Shown piece by piece: positions 33,256 through 39,952 of a stretch of 64,000 bases of DNA. The notes beneath the pieces are model-generated. The model saw nothing but the letters and a program-made list of their open reading frames with translations. It did not search any database and was not told where the DNA came from. Positions within the stretch are counted from its first letter, which is position 1. The number at the start of each line of letters is the position of its first letter. The stretch comes from DASZBX01 sp035943635 (GTDB taxonomy: Bacteria; Actinomycetota; Actinomycetes; Streptomycetales; Catenulisporaceae): contig DASZBX010000057.1 in NCBI GenBank assembly GCA_035943635.1, forward strand, positions 71,756 through 135,755. Direction: 5' to 3'. Position numbers and translations under genes: made by a program.

Positions 33256-33966
33256 ATGGCGATCGACGACCTGCCGATGCCGGTGGTGACGTTCCTGAAC
33301 GTGATCGGCGTGAAGTGGCCTTATATCAACGAGGACTCGCTGATCCAGTTCGGCGACCTGGTCAACGAGTTCGGCCAGGCGGTCGAGCTGACCCACCAGG
33401 ACGCGACGGCCACGGTGAAGCAGCTCGGCGCCGTGTATAAGGGGGCTGCGTACACCCAGCTGCACAACAAGTGGACCCAGATGTCCGCGTCGCACGTGAG
33501 CGAGCTGGTCGAGGCCTGCCAGGCGGTGTCCGCGGCCTGCACCGCGGCGGCCGCGTACATCGTCGAGCAGAAGGGCGAGGCGATCGTCGAGCTGATCGGC
33601 CTGGCCGCGACCTTCCTGGCCGCCCAGGCCGCCGCGGTGGAGACCTTCGGCCTGTCCGAGGCCGCGGCGGTGCTCGCCGACGAGGTGGCCGAGCGGCTGA
33701 TCGAGTCGCTCGAGCAGGACCTGGAGCAGTACCTGATCGGCAAGTTGGCCAGTGAGGCGCTCAAACCCCTGATCGCGAAGGTGGAGGCGGCGATGTCCGG
33801 GCTGGACTGGCCGGGCGGCTCGGGCCCGGGCAGCGTCGAGGCGTCCTTCGAGGCGGACACCACGGCGATGATGACGCACGCGAGCACCCTGCACGCGCAC
33901 GCGGACATGTTCGCGGGCCACACGCAGAGGTTCGCCTCCGGCGCGGCGAGCATCAACGTCGGATGA
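33256..33966 (+). CDS. WXG-like protein, possible type VII substrate or chaperone
   Basis: A 236-residue, almost entirely helical protein without signal peptide. The middle (LGAVYKGAAYTQLHNKWTQMSASHVSELVEACQAVSAACTAAAAYI) resembles the long helical hairpin of large WXG/ESX-type proteins, and an Ala-rich hydrophobic helix follows (about 110-135). The C-terminal part (ADTTAMMTHASTLHAHADMFAGHTQRFASGAASINVG) again looks WXG-like. ATG 33256 follows GGGAGGGG. It stands alone between the ECF42-like gene and DUF2252. A toxin or effector domain is not visible. Confidence 0.65.
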   Translation: MAIDDLPMPVVTFLNVIGVKWPYINEDSLIQFGDLVNEFGQAVELTHQDATATVKQLGAVYKGAAYTQLHNKWTQMSASHVSELVEACQAVSAACTAAAAYIVEQKGEAIVELIGLAATFLAAQAAAVETFGLSEAAAVLADEVAERLIESLEQDLEQYLIGKLASEALKPLIAKVEAAMSGLDWPGGSGPGSVEASFEADTTAMMTHASTLHAHADMFAGHTQRFASGAASINVG

Positions 33967-34014
33967 GACTCGTCCCGCAGCGGGATTCCGGGGCGTGCCG
34001 CTGACCGTGCGGTC

Positions 34015-35616
34015 TCACGGCGTCTCGGCCGTGATCCGCCCCGACCGCCGCGCCTCCTGCAGCGCGCCGAAATCCCGCTCGTTCTGGTCCGCGTACGCCG
34101 CCGAGAAGTCCGCGATCGCCTCGGCGAATTCCGAGTCCCGGCCCAGGTACGCCGCGATCGCGATCCGGTCGCCGGAACGCGCGTGCGCCCGGGCCAGGGT
34201 CCAGCCGCACAGCTCGCCGTAGCCGCGCATCCCGGGCGGCAGGAAGTTCTCCACCGCCGCCGAGCCCTTCCAGTCGGCGAACTGGCGCACGTAGAAGTCC
34301 CGGCGCCGCCCGTCCACGGCCACGGCCGAGTGCCAGCCGAGGAAGATGTCGCTCGCGGACTGCATCAGCCGCTGGCCGACCACCACCCGCTCGCCCTGGT
34401 GTGCGTAGTGCACCCGGTTGCCCAGATGCGCGGCCAACACAGAGGCCTGCGCCTCCTTCACCTGGAGGAACAGCGGATCGTCCCCGTCGCGGCCATGCAG
34501 CAGCACGATCCAGCACCGGGTGCCGACACTGCCGACCCCGACCACCTTGCGGGCCAGATCGACGAACTCGAACGATGACAGCAGTGCGCGGCGGTCGGCC
34601 TGGACCGTGCGGCGGTAGTTGGAGATCAGGTTGCGGATCGTCGCCTCCAACTCGTGCCGCTCGAGATCGGGCAGCAGGTCGCGGATCGGCACGATCAGCG
34701 GCGGCTGCGCGACGATCCGGCGCTGCCCGTCGACGACCGCGGTCAGTTTCCCGAAGGCCCGCAGGCTGTCGCGGGTGCGCGCCTTGGCCAGAGCCTTGTC
34801 GACCGCGACCTCCTGGGTCTTCTTCAGCTGCGGATCGAACACCTGCCTGATCTCGTCCACGTCGCTGCGGGCATACCAGACGTCGAGCTCGCGCATGCCG
34901 GCGAACTGGATCATCGCCTTCTGATACCTACGCACCATCCGGATCTGGATCTTGCGACGCTGCTTCTCGGTGAACCCGTTGTCCCGCGCGGCGACCTCCA
35001 GGCTGGCCGCGAGCCGTTTGACGTCCCACTCCCAGGGGCCGGGGTAGGTCTCGTCGAAGTCGTTCACATCGAACAACAGCTTGCGCTCCGGGGACCCGAA
35101 AAGCCCGAAGTTGAGCAGGTGCGCGTCGCCGCACAGCTGCGCGGTGATGCCAGAGGCGGGCGTCGTGGCCAGATCCATCGCCATCACGGCGGCCGCGCCG
35201 CGGTAGTACGTGAACGGCGAGACCAGCATCCGCCCGTACCGGATCGGCACCAGCTCCGGCACCCGCGACGTGGCCTGGCGGATGAGCACGCCGACCGGAT
35301 CCGCCCGCCCGGGCGCCGGGGCGAACTGCGCGTGCGCCGCCGGGGGCACGGCCGACCGCGCGGCCTCGCCGATGGCCACGCGTTCGGCGACCGTCAGGTG
35401 CGCCGAGTTCAGGGGCCGGGCCGGGGACACGGCCGTGGTCGGCATCCGGGAGGCCGCCGAGGTCGGCTTCGGCGGCGCGGGCGGCTTGCGGGCCCGGACC
35501 GCGTCCGACGAGATCGGCCCGTTCGGCGCGCGCCGCGACCGGGTCGGACTAGCCGTGGGAGCCGCCACGCCCAGCACGCTGCGCACCTCGGTCTGCGTTC
35601 TCCGGTCCCGGGGCAT
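34015..35616 (-). CDS. DUF2252-family protein
   Basis: A 533-residue DUF2252 protein. After a ~70-residue basic, Pro/Ala-rich leader the family core shows RYGRMLVSPFTYYRGAA, LCGDAHLLNFGLF, FDVNDFDETYPGPWEWDVKRLAAS, VGVGSVGT and YGELCGWTLARAHARSGD. The GDAH-x-x-NFG and DFD residues recall APH-type kinase active sites, so a kinase-like activity has been suggested for the family, but function is not established. ATG 35616 follows GGGAGAGGACG. It is divergent from the small secreted protein at 35792. Confidence 0.88.
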   Translation of the reverse strand: MPRDRRTQTEVRSVLGVAAPTASPTRSRRAPNGPISSDAVRARKPPAPPKPTSAASRMPTTAVSPARPLNSAHLTVAERVAIGEAARSAVPPAAHAQFAPAPGRADPVGVLIRQATSRVPELVPIRYGRMLVSPFTYYRGAAAVMAMDLATTPASGITAQLCGDAHLLNFGLFGSPERKLLFDVNDFDETYPGPWEWDVKRLAASLEVAARDNGFTEKQRRKIQIRMVRRYQKAMIQFAGMRELDVWYARSDVDEIRQVFDPQLKKTQEVAVDKALAKARTRDSLRAFGKLTAVVDGQRRIVAQPPLIVPIRDLLPDLERHELEATIRNLISNYRRTVQADRRALLSSFEFVDLARKVVGVGSVGTRCWIVLLHGRDGDDPLFLQVKEAQASVLAAHLGNRVHYAHQGERVVVGQRLMQSASDIFLGWHSAVAVDGRRRDFYVRQFADWKGSAAVENFLPPGMRGYGELCGWTLARAHARSGDRIAIAAYLGRDSEFAEAIADFSAAYADQNERDFGALQEARRSGRITAETP

Positions 35617-35682
35617 GACGTCCTCTCCCTGTCGGCGTGCGGCGAAATGCGGCCGGCCGGGTCCGAAGCCCGGCTTGCCCTT

Positions 35683-35712
35683 CTACATCCAGCTACATCC
35701 AGCTACATCCAG
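35683..35712. repeat. Three tandem 10-bp repeats
   Basis: CTACATCCAG occurs three times without a gap in the divergent region upstream of the DUF2252 gene. Confidence 0.8.
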
Positions 35713-35791
35713 TTTTGCGCCCAGAGCGGCATGCCGCATCTCGGCGGACGGTGTCTCCGCGTTGTTGTCCTGGTTGGCGCTGATCTCCATC

Positions 35792-36256
35792 ATGGTCCCC
35801 ATGGTTTTACGCCGTTCAATATCATCGGCCGCTGTTCTTTTCCTGGCGGCGGCCGTCGGTTTCGCCACCCGCGGTTGCGCGTTCTCGAACCCTCCGACAG
35901 CCGCAAGGCAATACCTGAACTCCGTGAAGGTCTCCGACTATCAACGGGTGGCGACGGGTGACCAGGTCTATTCCGGGACCACGGATTCGACGGATATCTA
36001 CGTCGGCCCGGCTGTTCCGGGCGATGCGCTGGTCAAAGCGATCTCGGGCCCCGACGTGTCCGTCCGTGTGGTGAATCCGGCCGCTCTGGGAATGGCTTTT
36101 CCGGCCAACCTGGAATTCGGCCTCGTGATTCTCGGAGGTTCCCCGGTGGGCGAGTGCGGCGTGAATGTCGACACGTTCCGGACGGCATTCTCCCCGGAAT
36201 TCGGATGGAACCTCTCCGAAAACAGAAAGAGCAGGCGAAGGCGGGCAGCCAGATGA
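35792..36256 (+). CDS. Small hypothetical exported protein
   Basis: About 154 residues if translation starts at ATG 35792; ATG 35801 is also possible. The N-terminus is a basic-hydrophobic signal sequence (LRRSISSAAVLFLAAAVGFATRGC) and the rest is a compact globular segment with two internal cysteines and no recognised domain. Ribosome sites before both ATGs are weak. Third-position GC is lower than in neighbours, which may mean recent acquisition or a weakly constrained gene. It ends with a basic RKSRRRRAAR tail. I do not recognise a family. Confidence 0.45.
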   Translation: MVPMVLRRSISSAAVLFLAAAVGFATRGCAFSNPPTAARQYLNSVKVSDYQRVATGDQVYSGTTDSTDIYVGPAVPGDALVKAISGPDVSVRVVNPAALGMAFPANLEFGLVILGGSPVGECGVNVDTFRTAFSPEFGWNLSENRKSRRRRAAR

Positions 36257-36379
36257 TTTTCGAACTGCAAGACAGCTGCGGAACCGGCTGACCCCGACCC
36301 GCGGCCCCAGCCGCAGCTGCAGCCCGACCCCGCCCTCTCGACCGCCATCCACCTCGTAGCCGTATGCTCGCAGGGTGCA

Positions 36380-36408
36380 TTACCTTCCGGCGGCCGCGCG
36401 GGTACAGT
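36380..36408 (+). promoter_or_regulatory. Possible promoter of the methyltransferase gene
   Basis: TTACCT (36380-36385), a 17-bp spacer and TACAGT (36403-36408), 40 bases before GTG 36449. The -35 is weak. Confidence 0.3.
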
Positions 36409-36448
36409 CGGCGGGGTCATCTTCGCAACGAGTGAGCTGAGGCCGACC

Positions 36449-37273
36449 GTGACGCAGCGTTTTCGCCCGACCTGGGCGCCGGACTCCGTGGACCTGGAGA
36501 CGCCGTCGGCCGCGCGCATGTACGACTACTATCTCGGCGGCAGCCACAACTTCGCCGCGGACCGGATGCTCGCCGAGGAGTACATGCGCGTCCTGCCCGA
36601 CATGCCGCACATCGCCCGCGCGAACCGGCACTACCTCGGGCGCGCCGTCACGGCCCTGGCCTCGGCCGGGATCGACCAGTTCCTCGACCTCGGCTCCGGC
36701 CTGCCGACCGGCGGCAACGTGCACGACGTCGCGCACGCGGTGAACCCGGACGTGCGGGTCGTGTACGTGGACGCGGACTCGGTCACCGTCGCACACGGCC
36801 AGGCGATGCTCGCCGACGTTCCGTTCGCGGCCATGCTGCACGCGGATCTGCGCGACCCGCAGTCCGTATTGGGCAGCCGGGAGGTCGCGGTCCAACTGGA
36901 TCTGACCCGGCCGATCGCGGTGCTGATGGTCGCCGTGCTGCACTTCGTCTCGTCCGCCGACAACCCCGACGCCGTCGTCGCCGCGTACCGGGAGGCGACC
37001 GTGGCCGGTTCCCACCTGGTGGTGAGCCACGCGACGAACGACTACCACCCCGAGACCGCTAAGCAGGCCGAGGGCGTGTACACCCAGGCCAGCCACTCGA
37101 TGAACTTCCGCAGCCACGACCAGATCCTCGCACTCATGCAGGGGTACGAGCTGCTGCCGCCCGGGCTGGTCGACGTCATCGCCTGGCGACCCGACCAGGC
37201 TGCGGAACACGACCCGCTGGGCGGCGACGTCACTCGGTACAACCTGCTCGCGGCGGTAGGCCGGAAGGACTGA
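36449..37273 (+). CDS. DUF574-type SAM-dependent methyltransferase
   Basis: A 274-residue protein of the actinobacterial Methyltransf_19/DUF574 family: PSAARMYDYYLGGSHNFAADR near the N-terminus, SAM-binding FLDLGSGLPTGGNVH, VVYVDADSV and ALLMVAVLHF-like strand (IAVLMVAVLHFV). These proteins are abundant paralogues in Streptomyces and relatives; substrates are mostly unknown. GTG 36449 has GAGCTGAGG upstream. It ends before a strong hairpin shared with the convergent GH19 gene. Confidence 0.9.
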   Translation: MTQRFRPTWAPDSVDLETPSAARMYDYYLGGSHNFAADRMLAEEYMRVLPDMPHIARANRHYLGRAVTALASAGIDQFLDLGSGLPTGGNVHDVAHAVNPDVRVVYVDADSVTVAHGQAMLADVPFAAMLHADLRDPQSVLGSREVAVQLDLTRPIAVLMVAVLHFVSSADNPDAVVAAYREATVAGSHLVVSHATNDYHPETAKQAEGVYTQASHSMNFRSHDQILALMQGYELLPPGLVDVIAWRPDQAAEHDPLGGDVTRYNLLAAVGRKD

Positions 37274-37380
37274 CACGACACCGAGACGCCCGCCCGCGCT
37301 GCTTCGGCCACGCGACACGACGTGAGGCGACGTAGCGATCGCCCACGCTCTCCCCCTCCACACGGACAACATCTATAACT

Positions 37381-37430
37381 GCCTGCGCGCGGCCCGCGAC
37401 CCGGCCGGGGGTCGTGGTCCGCGCGCAGGC
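37381..37430. terminator. Long bidirectional terminator hairpin
   Basis: A perfect 12-bp outer stem (37381-37392 with 37419-37430) continues into a 9-bp inner stem with one G-T pair and a 6-nt loop. TTTC follows on the plus strand. It separates the convergent methyltransferase and chitinase genes. Confidence 0.8.
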
Positions 37431-37503
37431 TTTCAAGTGTCGACCGGTCCTCGCGGCCGTGGCGCCGCAGGGGAGGAGGAGGACGGGTCGGCCGGTCCGC
37501 AGC

Positions 37504-38625
37504 TCAGCAGGTCAGATTGGCGCCCGCGGGGACGCCCAGGATCTGCACGAACTGCTCGTAGTCGTTCACCCGGTCCTGCATCTCGGCGGTGTTCCCGCCG
37601 TTGCACTCGATGCTGCCGTTCAGGGACCGGATCGTGTCACCGAACCCGGCGCCGGTGACCATCGCGTTGTGCGCGGTCATCGACCCCGGGCCGTTCTGGG
37701 TGTTCCAGTACCACAGGCCGGTCTCCCACGAGATCGCCGCGTTGGTGTCCACCAGGCCCGGGTTGTCCAGCAGGTCCTGGCCGATCGCCTGGCCGGCCGC
37801 TTCGTAGTTGAAGTTCCAGCTCAGCTGGATCGGGCCGCGCCCGAAGTACTCGTTCGACCCGGCCGGGCAGCCGTAGGACTCGGCCGCGCAGTAGTTCCCG
37901 GACTTGTCGATCTCGTCGACGTACACCAGACCGCCGGTCTCGTGGTCCACGTTCGCCAGGAACGCCGCGGCCTCCTGCTTCTGCACGGTCGTGCTGCCGG
38001 TGGTGGCGAAGCCCGGGTAGGAGCTCAGCGCCGACACCAGGCCGCTGTAGGTGTAGAAGGAGTTCCGGCTCGGGAACATCTGGTCGAACTGCGCCTCGCT
38101 GACCACGAACCCGCCGCCCGACGGAGGCGGGTTGCTGCCGCCGCCACCGGAACAGGTGTACGGGTTCCAGAACCACGTGCTGATGGTCGGGTCGTAGCCC
38201 GGGTTGTCGTGCGAGGCCTGGTAGTACTGGCCGTTGGCCGGGTACTTGACGATGTTGCCGGTCGTGTAGTTCGTCCCGGCCGTCCAGGTGGTGTAGGTGC
38301 AGCTACCGGAGGACGAGCCCGGAGAGGTGGGCGGCGGGGGCGGCGGAGCGGAACCGCCGCCGCCACACGTCCCGTCGTCGCTCCAGACTCCGGCGGCGCC
38401 GCCGGGCGTGTCACCCTCGGTCCACCACTTCGCGGTCCAGTTGTGCCCCTGGTACGAGGCCTCCATGCCGCCCGTGTAGACCGAGCCGCCGCTCCAGGCA
38501 CTGGCGCAGGCACCCGCGTCGGCGGGAGTGGGCGGCGTGGCGAGCGCGAGCGTGGGCAAACCGACGGCCAGCGCCACCGCGGTCGTCGCAGCGCCGATCA
38601 GAACTTTGATTTTCCTGCGAGTCAC
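37504..38625 (-). CDS. Secreted GH19 chitinase with two chitin-binding modules
   Basis: A 373-residue exported enzyme. The signal ends near residue 29 (ALA-TP). Residues ~38-90 and ~108-158 are CBM5/12-type chitin-binding modules rich in Trp and Tyr, separated by Pro/Gly/Ser linkers. Residues ~172-373 are the GH19 domain: FPSRNSFYTYSGLVSAL, catalytic HETGG and VDEID glutamates, and the substrate-cleft motif YFGRGPIQLSWNFNY. It cleaves chitin with inversion. GTG 38625 follows AAAGGAGTGAG. Two direct repeats upstream may be chitin-response sites. Confidence 0.92.
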   Translation of the reverse strand: MTRRKIKVLIGAATTAVALAVGLPTLALATPPTPADAGACASAWSGGSVYTGGMEASYQGHNWTAKWWTEGDTPGGAAGVWSDDGTCGGGGSAPPPPPPTSPGSSSGSCTYTTWTAGTNYTTGNIVKYPANGQYYQASHDNPGYDPTISTWFWNPYTCSGGGGSNPPPSGGGFVVSEAQFDQMFPSRNSFYTYSGLVSALSSYPGFATTGSTTVQKQEAAAFLANVDHETGGLVYVDEIDKSGNYCAAESYGCPAGSNEYFGRGPIQLSWNFNYEAAGQAIGQDLLDNPGLVDTNAAISWETGLWYWNTQNGPGSMTAHNAMVTGAGFGDTIRSLNGSIECNGGNTAEMQDRVNDYEQFVQILGVPAGANLTC

Positions 38626-38746
38626 GTGCTCACTCCTTTGTGCGATGTAAACCGCACCTCTACCCGGCCCGCCGCCCGGGCGCCGTTCGGTGCCGGCGGG
38701 CCGATATCGGATATTGCTATGCCCGTGCGCTTTGGTCTGGGGGCTG

Positions 38747-38758
38747 TGGGATGGACCA
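38747..38758 (-). promoter_or_regulatory. Direct repeat 1 upstream of the GH19 chitinase
   Basis: On the minus strand this reads TGGTCCATCCCA. With the copy at 38856-38867 it resembles the paired 12-bp TGGTCCA-type direct repeats of Streptomyces chitinase promoters. Confidence 0.35.
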
Positions 38759-38855
38759 CATGCGGCGGAGTCGGGCTTTCAGGCTTGATGGAAAGAATAG
38801 GCGCGGTTGCGGGGCGGAATCTTAAGAGCGCCACATGTCCGCCGTAGGCACGTGG

Positions 38856-38867
38856 TGGGGTGGACCA
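38856..38867 (-). promoter_or_regulatory. Direct repeat 2 upstream of the GH19 chitinase
   Basis: Minus-strand TGGTCCACCCCA, one base different from repeat 1 and 109 bp further upstream. Confidence 0.35.
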
Positions 38868-38933
38868 TGTTTTTCTTTTGAAGGTAAAGAGATGTGCAGC
38901 GGAGGAGTTGGAGAGCTGGGGCGTGGGTGGGTT

Positions 38934-38975
38934 GAGGTGCGAGGTGTGAGGTGCGAGGCGGGATGTGCGAGGTAA
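38934..38975. repeat. Six tandem 7-bp repeats
   Basis: GAGGTGC, GAGGTGT, GAGGTGC, GAGGCGG, GATGTGC and GAGGTAA follow each other without gaps, just outside the left arm of the large inverted repeat. Confidence 0.7.
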
Positions 38976-39114
38976 GTTCAAGTTGCAGGGAGCAGGTGCG
39001 AGGTGGGTTGCGCCGCCATATCAGCTCTCGTCTACTGCTGTGCCTCCGGCGGGCCAGGAACCCCCAAGGATCCTCATGGATCAGTTCATTTGGGTGGTGG
39101 GTTACCTTTTGGGT

Positions 39115-39187
39115 GTGTCGGATCGGGATCCTCGGTGCCCCAGTCGGCCCGGAGCCTGCCACACCGGGCAGGCCCTATCAACTCCCG
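39115..39187 (+). repeat. 73-bp unit, copy 1
   Basis: Begins GTGTCGGATCGGGATCCTCG and ends TCAACTCCCG, with an internal CTGCC/GGCAG stem. Confidence 0.85.
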
Positions 39188-39235
39188 GGCTGCATGCTTT
39201 GAGCAGGCTACTTGCTGTGGCTGGTGGGTTACGTT

Positions 39236-39308
39236 CGGGAGTTGACAGGACCTGCCCGGCGCGGCAGACTACGATCCGCCTGGGCCACCGAGGATCCCGA
39301 TCCGACAC
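39236..39308 (-). repeat. 73-bp unit, copy 2 (inverted)
   Basis: Reverse-complement copy, 48 bp after copy 1. It begins CGGGAGTTGA and ends ATCCGACAC; the internal stem is kept. Confidence 0.85.
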
Positions 39309-39611
39309 AGCCCCAGCCTTGCGCGAGAGTCGCGCAGACCCCTTCAACTACCGCAGCAGCCGAGCAAACCATACTGCTGATACGGCGAGCAGCGGTCCCG
39401 ATGGACAGGTGCCCGCGCGAGTGTGCTGTTTCGGCGGACTGGCGCCCGCGGCTGGCGGCGCGCGAACCGAAGGCGATGTGATACGCCGGGCTGCTGCTGC
39501 TGCTGCTGAGGTGGCCATGTAGGCAGTGGCAGTGCGGCGGCCTCGCCTGCGGCGGCTGCGTGTGTGGCGCGGCGCCGATTGCTAAGTGAGCGGCTGCGCA
39601 CGTATATCGGC

Positions 39612-39671
39612 CTGTAGCTGTAGCTGTAGCTGTAGCTGTAGCTGTAGCTGTAGCTGTAGCTGTAGCTGTAG
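39612..39671. repeat. Hexanucleotide array (CTGTAG)10
   Basis: Ten perfect CTGTAG copies followed by a partial copy, in the loop of the foldback element. On the minus strand it reads as an alternating Ser-Tyr run that has no supporting gene features. Confidence 0.95.
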
Positions 39672-39879
39672 CTGTTGGCTGCTATGGCGTGGCTACTGTT
39701 GCGGTGTCGAATGGCCCGCAGTACTTCAGCCGCCTGCCGCATGTGCCAGATTGCCGAAGTAGCGCACTCGCGCGGGCACTTGTCCAGCGCGACCGCTGCT
39801 CGCCATAGCAGCAGTATGGTTCGCACGACTGCTGCGGTAGTTAAAGGGGCCTGCGCGACTCTCGCGCAAAGCTGGGGTT

Positions 39880-39952
39880 GTGTCGGATCGGGATCCTCGG
39901 TGGCCCAGGCGGATCGAAGACTGCCGCGCCGGGCAGGTCCTGTCAACTCCCG
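39880..39952 (+). repeat. 73-bp unit, copy 3
   Basis: Same orientation as copy 1, with the same 16-base core GTCGGATCGGGATCCT; located in the right arm. Confidence 0.85.

Noticed and set aside
38740..38870. DasR binding site before the GH19 chitinase
   Set aside because: TGGT and ACCA halves are present but spaced wrongly for the DasR consensus.
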